This document shows, piece by piece, positions 35,084-44,096 of a stretch of DNA of 64,000 bases. The position numbers were made by a program, and so were the translations under genes. Origin of the DNA: Companilactobacillus hulinensis (GTDB lineage Bacteria > Bacillota > Bacilli > Lactobacillales > Lactobacillaceae). Under the pieces are notes generated by a model. That model searched no databases. It worked only from the letters and a program-made list of their open reading frames with translations, and was not told where the DNA came from. Position 1 is the stretch's first letter, and each line of letters starts with the position of its first letter. The stretch lies in contig NZ_RHOO01000002.1 of NCBI RefSeq assembly GCF_003946555.1, positions 169,307-233,306 on the forward strand. Reading direction: 5' to 3'.

Positions 35084-36291
35084 GTACGTAACTCGCTTTC
35101 TTTAGGAGTGATTGATTTACCACGTGGAATCTCAAACATGCAGGTAGCACGTTGCAAATTATTCAGATTACCAGATGCATCACCGCCAACGCGTCCGATT
35201 TCGATATGATCACCAACAAATTTGTATTGTCCACGTAAGATACGATCGTACATATTAGTCTTGGTATATTCAGCGTTAAGAGTACCAGTACATTCAATGC
35301 AACGACTTACTTGATGTTGCATCAATCTCAAGGCGTATTCGACATAGAGATAGAATCCAGTGAAGCAAGCACCAGGATTACCTGATAATCCGAAGAAAAG
35401 AGTGCCGTCATAGATGAAGGTAGTTGTGACGCTACCGGGGCGCATTTCGAGCTTATTGAATAGTAGTTTTTCAGATGATTTAGCCAAGTCGGCAATAATG
35501 TCGAAGTCCCCAACGGAAACACCACCGTCAGTGATGATAACGTCACATTTACCCAGAAGGTCATTTACAGCTGATTTCAAAGCAGCAGGGTCGTCTTTAA
35601 TTTGCGTATAGCTGATGACATCAGCACCATTTTCTTTGCACAGATCACGGATCATTGGTCCATTACTGTTAAATATCTTTCCGTTAACTATTTTTTCACC
35701 AGGGTTCAATAATTCTGATCCAGTGGTGATGATTCCAATTGTAGGTTTCTTGTAGACAGATATTTCTTGAACATCGAAAGCACTCAGTAGACTGATACCA
35801 CCGGGATTGATTTCAGTATCCTTGGCAAGTAATGTATCACCTTTTTTGAAGTAATCACCGATTTGAGTGATGTTATCTTTTTTCTGGATTTCAGTTATTT
35901 GAACGGTGTCTTTGTCGATCATACGAGTTGTTTCAAGCATGACCACGATGTCAGCTCCATCAGGAACGTAGCCACCAGTCATGATTCTAACTGCTTCACC
36001 GGATACAAGCGGACGGTCGAAGTCCGCTCCAGCAGGGATGTCACCGACAACCTTTAAGTCAGCTGGCAAGTTGGTTAAGTCAGACTGTAACATTGCGAAC
36101 CCGTCGTAGCCTGAACGTCTGAAAGTTGGAAAATCGTGGGGTGCAGTGACATCTTCTGCAATGATGCGATGATTAGCAGTGATTGCGGCAATTTTTTCGG
36201 TAGTAAGTTTAACACTGTCAATATTGTCGACGATTACTTTTCTAGCCTCGTCAATACTTATGGCATTTCTATTATCAACTGGTTTATACAT
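35062..36291 (-). CDS. moeA: Molybdopterin molybdenumtransferase MoeA
   Basis: 409 residues. Inserts molybdate into adenylated molybdopterin. Domains in order: N-terminal region with DFPTFRRSGYDGFA, the molybdopterin-binding MogA-like domain (IITTGSELLNPGEKIVNGKI, DGGVSVGDFD, GLSGNPGACFTGF) and the C-terminal barrel. Its ATG shares a base with the moaB stop. Confidence 0.95.
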   Translation of the reverse strand: MYKPVDNRNAISIDEARKVIVDNIDSVKLTTEKIAAITANHRIIAEDVTAPHDFPTFRRSGYDGFAMLQSDLTNLPADLKVVGDIPAGADFDRPLVSGEAVRIMTGGYVPDGADIVVMLETTRMIDKDTVQITEIQKKDNITQIGDYFKKGDTLLAKDTEINPGGISLLSAFDVQEISVYKKPTIGIITTGSELLNPGEKIVNGKIFNSNGPMIRDLCKENGADVISYTQIKDDPAALKSAVNDLLGKCDVIITDGGVSVGDFDIIADLAKSSEKLLFNKLEMRPGSVTTTFIYDGTLFFGLSGNPGACFTGFYLYVEYALRLMQHQVSRCIECTGTLNAEYTKTNMYDRILRGQYKFVGDHIEIGRVGGDASGNLNNLQRATCMFEIPRGKSITPKESELRTWLLPFK

Positions 36292-36758
36292 TATTTGGTT
36301 ATCTCCTTAATTAAGTGTTCTAGGTCAGGCAAGATTATCTTTTCCAAGGCCGTTTTGCAGGCATTTGTTGAACCAGGCAGTAGATAACAAATTTGATCAC
36401 TGTCTGTTATGCCGGCAGCAGCTCCTGAAACGAGTGCCTTCAATCCAATATCATCAACACTGATACGTCTGAAGTATTCTCCAAATCCTGGAATAACTTT
36501 GATAAATTTTGGTTCAAGGGTGTCGATCGTAACATCACGTCGAGCAATGCCGGTACCGCCATTTACCAAAATCAATTTGCAGGAAGTAGTAAGCAATTTG
36601 TTATATGCATCTGTTATCTGTTGCGCATCGTCTTTGACGATGTATTTTTTTACGAAATTATTGCCAGCCTCTGTCATGGCTGTTTGGATATATAGACCAG
36701 ATTTGTCAGTTGCTTCAGTTCTGGTATCACTGACAGTGATAATTCCAAAGTCGATCAT
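36291..36758 (-). CDS. moaB: Molybdopterin adenylyltransferase MoaB/MogA
   Basis: 155 residues. GIITVSDTRTEATDKSG and LVNGGTGIARRDVTIDTLEP carry the molybdopterin-binding GGTG motif; AGITDSDQICYLLPGSTNACK ends the domain. Adenylates molybdopterin before MoeA acts. Coupled to moeA; 25 bases after moeB. Confidence 0.94.
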   Translation of the reverse strand: MIDFGIITVSDTRTEATDKSGLYIQTAMTEAGNNFVKKYIVKDDAQQITDAYNKLLTTSCKLILVNGGTGIARRDVTIDTLEPKFIKVIPGFGEYFRRISVDDIGLKALVSGAAAGITDSDQICYLLPGSTNACKTALEKIILPDLEHLIKEITK

Positions 36759-36783
36759 TAATATTTCCTCCTCAACGTACTAA

Positions 36784-37491
36784 TTATTTAATCGGACAGG
36801 TATTCTTCTTATTAACTTTAATTTTTCTAAAATCAAATGTCCAATTGTCGATGACTAATAATTGACCAGCGTCGTATTTATCGCTAGTTAAAAACTTCAT
36901 GGCAAGGGATGCCTGCAAGCTACCAGTTAGTGCCACGATCATTGGATTAGTTCCAATATTTGCACTTAGTCCGAGTTGAGCAATTTTATTCTTTGGATAT
37001 AAGCATTCAAGGCAAGCAGAATCTTGGTCAATGAACATCACCTGACCTTGATTGGCAGCACAAGTTCCAAAGATATGTCTGATGCCACGTTCTTGGCAAT
37101 CCTGATTGATCTGATATTTAACGGGGAAGTTGTCAGTACAATCAATTACCAAATCATACTTGTCATCTAACAAGTTAGCTGAATATTTTTCAGCAATGGT
37201 ATTGATGACGACATTATTGTTAGCAGCTTGTAGGTGTTCTTTCATCGCAACTAGTTTTTCAACTCCAACATCAGCTTCGGTATAGAGATTCTGTCGATGC
37301 AGGTTAGTAAGTTCCACAACATCATAGTCGACTAGAGTTATTTCACCAATGCCAGCTTTGACCAACTCAGAGGAAACAAAGCTCCCAAGACCACCGACAC
37401 CTATCACTAATACGTGTGAATTTTCTAATTTATTTTGTCCCTCAGTACCTATTTGTTTGATTTTTATTTGTCTGTCATATCTGTTTGTCAT
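36784..37491 (-). CDS. moeB: Molybdopterin-synthase adenylyltransferase MoeB (ThiF/HesA family)
   Basis: 235 residues. E1-like fold with NRYDRQIKI, nucleotide loop VIGVGGLGSFVSSELVKAGI, DYDVVELTNLHRQNLY and DCTDNFPVKY. Activates the GG C-terminus of MoaD. The zinc site has CLECLYP but the usual second CxxC ends as NTCPIK-stop, lacking the final Cys. ATG 37491 follows GAGGTGA. First gene of the minus-strand Moco operon, divergent from narG. Confidence 0.9.
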   Translation of the reverse strand: MTNRYDRQIKIKQIGTEGQNKLENSHVLVIGVGGLGSFVSSELVKAGIGEITLVDYDVVELTNLHRQNLYTEADVGVEKLVAMKEHLQAANNNVVINTIAEKYSANLLDDKYDLVIDCTDNFPVKYQINQDCQERGIRHIFGTCAANQGQVMFIDQDSACLECLYPKNKIAQLGLSANIGTNPMIVALTGSLQASLAMKFLTSDKYDAGQLLVIDNWTFDFRKIKVNKKNTCPIK

Positions 37492-37515
37492 TTTCTTCAC
37501 CTCACATGGCAAAGG

Positions 37516-37556
37516 TTAGGGAAAATCCTAATCGAAGTCAATTAGGATAAGTGCTA
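37516..37556 (+). promoter_or_regulatory. Two NreC-type boxes in the narG promoter region
   Basis: Box 1 TAGGG-AAAA-TCCTA (37517-37530) matches nine of ten bases of the staphylococcal NreC site TAGGG-N4-CCCTA. Box 2 TAGGA-TAAG-TGCTA (37543-37556) matches seven of ten, 26 bases downstream. A -10-like TATAAG lies at 37564-37569, so box 2 would overlap the -35, fitting activation. The sites sit between divergent moeB and narG and could serve both. Confidence 0.6.
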
Positions 37557-37601
37557 GATTTGTTATAAGGAATATTAAAGTGAACTAGGTGGGAGTTGCA
37601 T

Positions 37602-40600
37602 ATGCTAAAATCTAGATTTTTTAAAAAAGTTGATAAGTTCAATGGTAATTTCACTCAACTAGAGGAACATTCTCGCCGTTGGGAGAAGCTATACAAGGAA
37701 CGTTGGGCTCATGATAAAGTTGTTCGAACAACTCATGGCGTCAATTGTACGGGATCTTGTAGTTGGAATGTTTACGTTAAACAAGGAGTCGTGACTTGGG
37801 AACATCAATCGACTGATTATCCTTCTTGTGGACCAAATATGCCGGAATATGAACCACGTGGATGTCCTCGTGGTGCTAGTTTTAGTTGGTATGAGTACAG
37901 TCCACTACGCATCAAGTATCCATATATTCGTGAACGTTTGTGGAAATTCTGGGAAGATGCCAACAAAGAATATGATAGCCCAGTTGATGCATGGGAGAGT
38001 ATTGTCACTGATCCAGAAAAAACTAAGTCATATAAGTCCGTTCGTGGTCACGGTGGTTTGATCCGTGTTAAGTGGGAAGATGCCACACAAATGATTTCAG
38101 CTATGTTGATTTATACGATCAAGAAATATGGACCAGATCGTATTGCTGGATTCTCTCCAATTCCTGCCATGTCAATGATGAGTTACTCATCAGGAGCTAG
38201 ATTTATTTCATTACTTGGTGGTGAAATGTTGAGCTTCTATGACTGGTACGCTGATCTGCCACCAGCATCCCCACAAGTTTGGGGTGAACAGACTGATGTT
38301 CCTGAATCAGCTGATTGGTATAACAGTCAATACCTGATTATGTGGGGTTCAAATGTTCCATTAACAAGAACACCTGATGCTCACTTCATGGTTGAGGCAC
38401 GTTATAAAGGAACCAAAGTTGTTTCGGTTAGTCCAGATTACGCTGAAAATGTTAAGTTCGCAGATAACTGGCTGGCTCCACATCCTGGTTCTGATGCCGC
38501 ATTAGCACAAGGAATGACACATGTTATCTTGAATGAATTTTATAACAAGATGGAAGTTCCTTACTTCACTGATTACGCCAAGAGATTCACAGATCTTCCA
38601 TTCGTAATAACGTTAGATACTAGTGAAACCCATACTGATCACGTTGTCTCAGGTAGATTCTTGAGAATCTCAGATATTGAGAATACTGATACACCTAATG
38701 CCGAATGGAAACCAGTATTGGTTGATGAACCAACTAATGAATTAGTTGTGCCAAATGGAACTATCGGACAAAGATGGGAAGACGGCAAGAAGTGGAATCT
38801 TGACCTTGATGGAATCAGTCCTAAGTTATCGTTTCTTGGCGAGTCAGAACGTACGATAGATATGCCTATCTTTGATGCATCTGGCAACGGAATTTATCAA
38901 CGTACAATTCCATGTCGCGAGATTACTTTGAAAGATGGAAGTAAGAAGCTAGTTACAACCGTATTCGACCTATTGATGGCGCAATATGGAATTCGCCGTA
39001 AGAAGTTCGATGAGTATGCAGCTAAAGGATACGATGATGCTGAAAGTCCATTTACACCAGCTTGGCAACAAAAGGTTACTGGTGTAAAGCCAGAATTAGT
39101 AATTCAGATTGCCAACGAGTTTGCACAAAACGCTGCAGAAACTCATGGTAAATCAATGGTCATCATTGGTGCGGGAGTTAATCACTGGTTCAATTCTGAT
39201 ATGACATATCGTGCAGTTATCAATATGTTGATGCTAACTGGTTGTATCGGAGTTCAAGGTGGTGGCTGGGCTCACTATGTTGGACAAGAAAAGCTTCGTC
39301 CGGCAGAAGGATGGGCCAATATTTCCTTCGCAAATGACTGGCAACCTGGTGGAGCTCGTCAGCAACAAGGTACATCATTCTTCTACTTCGCAAGTGATCA
39401 ATGGAAGTACGACGAGATCGATAATGAAGGTATGAAGTCCCCAATCAAGACAATTAAGGATACTTTCAAACATCCTGCCGATTACCAACAAATGGCGATT
39501 AGATTGGGATGGATGCCATCATATCCACAGTTCAATCGTAATAGTTTGGACTTCACTAAACAGTACAAAACGACTGATATTAAAGAAGTATCTAAGAAGG
39601 TCGTTCAAGAGTTAAAGGATGGCACATTGCACTTCGCTGCTGAAGCTCCAGATGAAGATATCAATGAACCAAAAGCAATGTTTATCTGGCGTTCAAACTT
39701 GTTTGCATCATCAGGTAAGGGCCAAGAGTACTTTATGAAACACATCCTTGGTGCAGAAAATGGTCTGTTGGCTAAACAAAGCGAGAACTTTAAACCACAA
39801 GATATGGAGTGGGATGAAAAGAGTGTTACTGGTAAGTTGGATCTTGCTGTCGATTTTGATTTCAGAATGGTAACAACTCCACTTTATTCAGACATTGTTT
39901 TACCTGCCGCAACTTGGTATGAGAAAACTGACCTATCAAGTACAGATATGCATCCATTTATTCACCCATTCAATAAAGCGGTCGATCCATTATGGGAGTC
40001 ACAAAGTGATTGGCAAGCCTTCCAACACATTGCAAAGAGCTTCCAAGAAATGGCTAAGAAATACTTAACTGAACCACAATATGATTTGAAGACGCAACCG
40101 CTTGGTCATGATTCCAAAGGTGAGATCTCTCAGCCAATGGGTAAGATCAAGGATTGGAAACGTGGCGAAATCGAACCTATCCCTGGTAAGACGATGCCTA
40201 GCCTTTCAATCGTCAAACGTGATTATACAAAGATCTATGATAAATATATTGCTTTAGGACCAAACACACGTAGCGGTAAGGTTGGAGCTAATGGCCTGAG
40301 CTATAGTGTTGCCGATGAATATGATGAATTGAAGGATATCATTGGTACATACGATGATGGACCAGATGAAGGATTACCAAGATTGGATGAAGATGTTAAT
40401 GTTGCAGAAGCAATTCTTCATCTATCTAGTGCGTCAAATGGGCATGTTGCTAAGAAAGCTTGGGAAAATGCCGAAGAGATCACGGGCAAGAAATTGGCAG
40501 ATATTTCAGCCGGTTTAACTGAGAAGCAAATGACTTTTGCTAAGATAACTGCTCAACCTAGTGAATCGATCCCGACACCGATTTTTTCAAGTGCCAAGCA

Positions 40601-41258
40601 TAATGGTGATAGATATTCACCATTCTCAGTCAATATTGAACGTAATGTGCCGTTTCGAACTTTGACTGGTAGACAGCAGTTCTATCTTGATCATGAGATC
40701 TTCCAAGAATATGGTGAAGAATTAGCGACTTACAAGCCAACACTTCCACCACATGTCTTGGGACCAGCTGATGTTAAGGTTGAACCAGCTGATAAAGAGG
40801 TAACTCTTCGCTACCTAACACCGCACGGTAAGTGGAATATCCATACAACATACCAAGACAATCTTTACATGCTGACATTGTTCAGAGGTGGTCCAACAGT
40901 ATGGCTAAGTTTGGACGATGCTAAGAAGATCGATGTTTTGGATAATGACTGGGTCGAACTATACAACAAGAATGGTGTTGTTACTGCGAGAGCTGTTGTT
41001 AGTCAACGTATGCCTAATGGAACAATGTACATGTATCATGCACAGGATATGGAGATCGAAGAACCATTATCAACTATTACCGGTAATCGTGGTGGTAGTC
41101 ACAATGCTCCAACTCAGATTCACGTTAAACCAACTCAGATGGTTGGTGGATATGCACAATTAAGTTATGGATTTAACTATTATGGTCCTATCGGTAATCA
41201 AAGAGACTTATATGTAAATGTTAGAAAATTAAAGGAGGTCAAGTGGAATGAAAGTTAA
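37602..41258 (+). CDS. narG: Respiratory nitrate reductase alpha subunit NarG
   Basis: 1218 residues, full length. Binds bis-MGD and the FS0 cluster: THGVNCTGSCSW and RGCPRGASFSWYEYSPLR supply the His and Cys ligands, and YADLPPASPQVWGEQTDVPE contains the Mo-ligand Asp. Catalyses nitrate to nitrite at the inner face of the membrane. ATG 37602 is preceded by GGTGGGAG. No twin-arginine signal, as expected for the cytoplasm-facing enzyme. First gene of narGHJI. Confidence 0.98.
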   Translation: MLKSRFFKKVDKFNGNFTQLEEHSRRWEKLYKERWAHDKVVRTTHGVNCTGSCSWNVYVKQGVVTWEHQSTDYPSCGPNMPEYEPRGCPRGASFSWYEYSPLRIKYPYIRERLWKFWEDANKEYDSPVDAWESIVTDPEKTKSYKSVRGHGGLIRVKWEDATQMISAMLIYTIKKYGPDRIAGFSPIPAMSMMSYSSGARFISLLGGEMLSFYDWYADLPPASPQVWGEQTDVPESADWYNSQYLIMWGSNVPLTRTPDAHFMVEARYKGTKVVSVSPDYAENVKFADNWLAPHPGSDAALAQGMTHVILNEFYNKMEVPYFTDYAKRFTDLPFVITLDTSETHTDHVVSGRFLRISDIENTDTPNAEWKPVLVDEPTNELVVPNGTIGQRWEDGKKWNLDLDGISPKLSFLGESERTIDMPIFDASGNGIYQRTIPCREITLKDGSKKLVTTVFDLLMAQYGIRRKKFDEYAAKGYDDAESPFTPAWQQKVTGVKPELVIQIANEFAQNAAETHGKSMVIIGAGVNHWFNSDMTYRAVINMLMLTGCIGVQGGGWAHYVGQEKLRPAEGWANISFANDWQPGGARQQQGTSFFYFASDQWKYDEIDNEGMKSPIKTIKDTFKHPADYQQMAIRLGWMPSYPQFNRNSLDFTKQYKTTDIKEVSKKVVQELKDGTLHFAAEAPDEDINEPKAMFIWRSNLFASSGKGQEYFMKHILGAENGLLAKQSENFKPQDMEWDEKSVTGKLDLAVDFDFRMVTTPLYSDIVLPAATWYEKTDLSSTDMHPFIHPFNKAVDPLWESQSDWQAFQHIAKSFQEMAKKYLTEPQYDLKTQPLGHDSKGEISQPMGKIKDWKRGEIEPIPGKTMPSLSIVKRDYTKIYDKYIALGPNTRSGKVGANGLSYSVADEYDELKDIIGTYDDGPDEGLPRLDEDVNVAEAILHLSSASNGHVAKKAWENAEEITGKKLADISAGLTEKQMTFAKITAQPSESIPTPIFSSAKHNGDRYSPFSVNIERNVPFRTLTGRQQFYLDHEIFQEYGEELATYKPTLPPHVLGPADVKVEPADKEVTLRYLTPHGKWNIHTTYQDNLYMLTLFRGGPTVWLSLDDAKKIDVLDNDWVELYNKNGVVTARAVVSQRMPNGTMYMYHAQDMEIEEPLSTITGNRGGSHNAPTQIHVKPTQMVGGYAQLSYGFNYYGPIGNQRDLYVNVRKLKEVKWNES

Positions 41259-42807
41259 AGCACAAATTTCCATGGTACTGAACTTGGATAAATGTATTGG
41301 TTGTCATACTTGTTCAGTAACATGTAAACAGACATGGACTAATCGCCCAGGTGCAGAGTACATGTGGTTTAACAACGTCGAAACTAGACCTGGTGTTGGA
41401 TATCCAAAGAAGTGGGAAGATGAGAGCCACTATAAAGGTGGTTGGAAGCTTAACCGCAAAGGAAAACTAGAATTACGTGCCGGTAATAAATTGAACAAAG
41501 TTGCGCTTGCCAAGATTTTTTATAATCCAGACATGCCTAACCTTGATGATTATTACGAACCATGGACATATGACTACCAAACATTATTTGGTAGAGAGAA
41601 AAAACATCAACCAGTTGCTCGTGCTAAATCACAGATCACTGGTGAATACATGAAGCTTAACAATGGTCCTAACTGGGATGATGACTTGGCAGGATCAGAC
41701 CGTAGTTTTGGTGAAGATCCTAATATGCAAAATATTGAATCAGATATCAAAGGTAATTTTGAGAAGACCTTTATGATGTATCTACCTAGATTATGTGAGC
41801 ACTGTCTTAATGCAGCCTGTGTAGCATCATGTCCTAGTGGTGCCATGTACAAGCGTGATGAAGACGGTATTGTACTTGTTGATCAAGAGAGATGTCGTGG
41901 CTGGAGATTCTGTATGACAGGATGTCCTTATAAGAAGGTTTACTTCAACTGGAAGACTAATAAGGCTGAAAAATGTACTTTTTGTTATCCAAGAATTGAA
42001 GAAGGATTGCCAACAGTATGTTCAGAGACATGTGTAGGACGTATTCGTTATATCGGTGTCATTTTGTATGATGCTGATAGAGTAGCTGAAGCATGTGAAG
42101 AACCAGATGATACTAAGTTATACGAGAGACAATTAGACCTATTCTTAGATCCAAATGATCCAGAAGTTATTGCTCAAGCACAAGCTGATGGTGTCGATAT
42201 GGAAACAATTAGATGCGCTCAAAAATCACCTATCTATAAGATGGCTGTTGAACAAAAGATTGCATTCCCATTGCACCCAGAATATCGCACAATGCCAATG
42301 GTTTGGTATGTGCCACCATTGTCACCAATTATGAATTACTTTGAGGGTAAGAATTCAATTAAGTATCCAGAAATGATTTTCCCTGCTATCAATGAAATGC
42401 GTATTCCCGTTGAATATCTGGCAAATCTTCTAACTGGTGGTAACACTGAAGTAATTAAGAATGCATTGTATAAATTAGCAATGATGAGATTGTATATGCG
42501 TGCTAGAACTAGTGGAAAGGACTTTGATCCAGAGAAATTGGACAGAGTCGGATTGACTGAGAAGTCAGCAACTTCACTATATCGCTTGTTAGCAATTGCC
42601 AAATATGATGATAGATTTGTAATTCCAAAAGCAAAGAAAGAAAAAGTTGAACACGTTGAAGCAGAACAAGGTGGATTGGGTTACGAAGCATGTAATGGTT
42701 GTTCACTAGCACCAGTTCATGGCAGTATTTTACGTAAGGCTAAGGCAGGGGAATCTGGTAAAGATGCTTATGCTGAGAGCTTTTATGGAGGAATTTGGCG
42801 TGATTAA
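41248..42807 (+). CDS. narH: Nitrate reductase beta subunit NarH
   Basis: 519 residues; electron-transfer subunit with four Fe-S clusters. Cys groups: CIGCHTCSVTCK; CEHCLNAACVASCP; CRGWRFCMTGCPYKK (the Trp replacing a Cys marks the 3Fe-4S cluster); CTFCYPRIEEGLPTVCSETC. Starts 11 bases inside narG, behind AAAGGAGG. Confidence 0.98.
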   Translation: MKVKAQISMVLNLDKCIGCHTCSVTCKQTWTNRPGAEYMWFNNVETRPGVGYPKKWEDESHYKGGWKLNRKGKLELRAGNKLNKVALAKIFYNPDMPNLDDYYEPWTYDYQTLFGREKKHQPVARAKSQITGEYMKLNNGPNWDDDLAGSDRSFGEDPNMQNIESDIKGNFEKTFMMYLPRLCEHCLNAACVASCPSGAMYKRDEDGIVLVDQERCRGWRFCMTGCPYKKVYFNWKTNKAEKCTFCYPRIEEGLPTVCSETCVGRIRYIGVILYDADRVAEACEEPDDTKLYERQLDLFLDPNDPEVIAQAQADGVDMETIRCAQKSPIYKMAVEQKIAFPLHPEYRTMPMVWYVPPLSPIMNYFEGKNSIKYPEMIFPAINEMRIPVEYLANLLTGGNTEVIKNALYKLAMMRLYMRARTSGKDFDPEKLDRVGLTEKSATSLYRLLAIAKYDDRFVIPKAKKEKVEHVEAEQGGLGYEACNGCSLAPVHGSILRKAKAGESGKDAYAESFYGGIWRD

Positions 42808-43384
42808 TATTGAGAAGCTAAATACTCTAAAACAAGGATTCACTTATCTTTCACGCTTATTGGATTATCCTGAACAAGATGTTTTAGAATCTGAATTTCT
42901 TGAAAATTTTCAAAGGGACTATAGTGAGACACCATCTAAGTCAGAAATCATTGATGTAATTGCTGAAATGCAGACATATTCACTTGAGGAACTTAGAACG
43001 CATTATGTTTCACTATTTGAATTAAATAACCGTTATACTTTGTATATGACGTATTACAAAATGACTGATTCTCGGGAAAGAGGACAGTTGTTGGCAAAAC
43101 TAAAAATGTTGTATGAGATGTTTGGCGTACGTATTAATGGAACAGAGTTATCAGACTACTTACCGCTAATGCTAGAATTTTTGGCATACAGCGATTGGAA
43201 GGATGATGATCGCCAACAAGATATGCAGTTGATGTTCTCAGTGATTGAGGACGGGACGTATAGTCTGTTGAAAAATGCCGAAGTTCAAGAAGATGATATG
43301 TACTTCAAACTTATTCGGATTGTTCGAGCTGAGTTCAAGTCTTGCCTTGAGCAATCTGCAAAAGAGGGGGAGAAGCTGGTATGA
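42800..43384 (+). CDS. narJ: Nitrate reductase assembly chaperone NarJ
   Basis: 194-residue TorD/NarJ-type helical chaperone for Moco insertion into NarG (LSRLLDYPEQDVLES, YVSLFELNNRYTLYMTYYKM, LSDYLPLMLEFLAY). Start is GTG 42800, eight bases after GGAGGAA and overlapping the narH end; a longer upstream frame would lie wholly inside narH. Confidence 0.95.
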   Translation: MINIEKLNTLKQGFTYLSRLLDYPEQDVLESEFLENFQRDYSETPSKSEIIDVIAEMQTYSLEELRTHYVSLFELNNRYTLYMTYYKMTDSRERGQLLAKLKMLYEMFGVRINGTELSDYLPLMLEFLAYSDWKDDDRQQDMQLMFSVIEDGTYSLLKNAEVQEDDMYFKLIRIVRAEFKSCLEQSAKEGEKLV

Positions 43385-44073
43385 AAAATGCATTAGATAT
43401 ATTTTTGTGGGTAATTTTTCCATACCTTTGTCTCGGTTCGTTCATCTTCGGAACAATCGGTCGATTTGCAATTTATGGTGCGAATGTAACTGCCGAGTCT
43501 AGTGAATTACTGGAGAAAAAGCAGCTGATGATTGGAAGTATTCTCTTCCACATTGGTATTATCATGGTGTTTGCAGGTCACGTTGTCGGAATACTGATAC
43601 CTAAGTCATTCACTGATTGGTTGGGTATTCCAAATGAAATGTACCATATCGGAGCACTTGTAATGGGTGGTCTGGCTGGATTCATGGCACTAGCTGGAAT
43701 GATGATTTTGTCTTATCGTCGCTTCAGTAATAAGCGGGTTTTCAAAACGAGTTCATTCAGTGATCTAATGGTCAACGTATCATTCTTGATCATTATCGTG
43801 CTCGGTCTAAGCGCTTCGTTTATTGGCGGAGCCATCTTACATCCAGAATTCAACTATCGTTTGAACTTATCAATTTGGGCAAGACAGATTTTTGCCTTCC
43901 ATCCTGATTATCATTTGATGTTGAATATTCCACTTTTATTTAAGATTCACGTAATATGCGGATTCATTATTTTCGCATTCTTCCCATACACAAGATTAGT
44001 TCACGCCCTTACGTTACCTTGGCAATATATCTTTAGACGTCCAATCGTCTATCGTAAGAAACCAAGGGTTTAA
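43381..44073 (+). CDS. narI: Nitrate reductase gamma subunit NarI
   Basis: 230-residue membrane cytochrome b subunit, five hydrophobic helices. His residues in ILFHIGIIMVFAGHVVG and FKIHVICGFIIFAFFPYTRLVH are the expected haem b ligands. Oxidises menaquinol and passes electrons to NarH. Overlaps the narJ stop by four bases (ATGA). Needs haem; no haem synthesis genes are in the window. Confidence 0.96.
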   Translation: MKNALDIFLWVIFPYLCLGSFIFGTIGRFAIYGANVTAESSELLEKKQLMIGSILFHIGIIMVFAGHVVGILIPKSFTDWLGIPNEMYHIGALVMGGLAGFMALAGMMILSYRRFSNKRVFKTSSFSDLMVNVSFLIIIVLGLSASFIGGAILHPEFNYRLNLSIWARQIFAFHPDYHLMLNIPLLFKIHVICGFIIFAFFPYTRLVHALTLPWQYIFRRPIVYRKKPRV

Positions 44074-44096
44074 TTAGATAATAGGAGATAGTTATT

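Noticed and set aside
40918..41163. 81-aa frame inside narG
   Set aside because: Alternative-frame shadow of a convincing gene; no ribosome-binding site.
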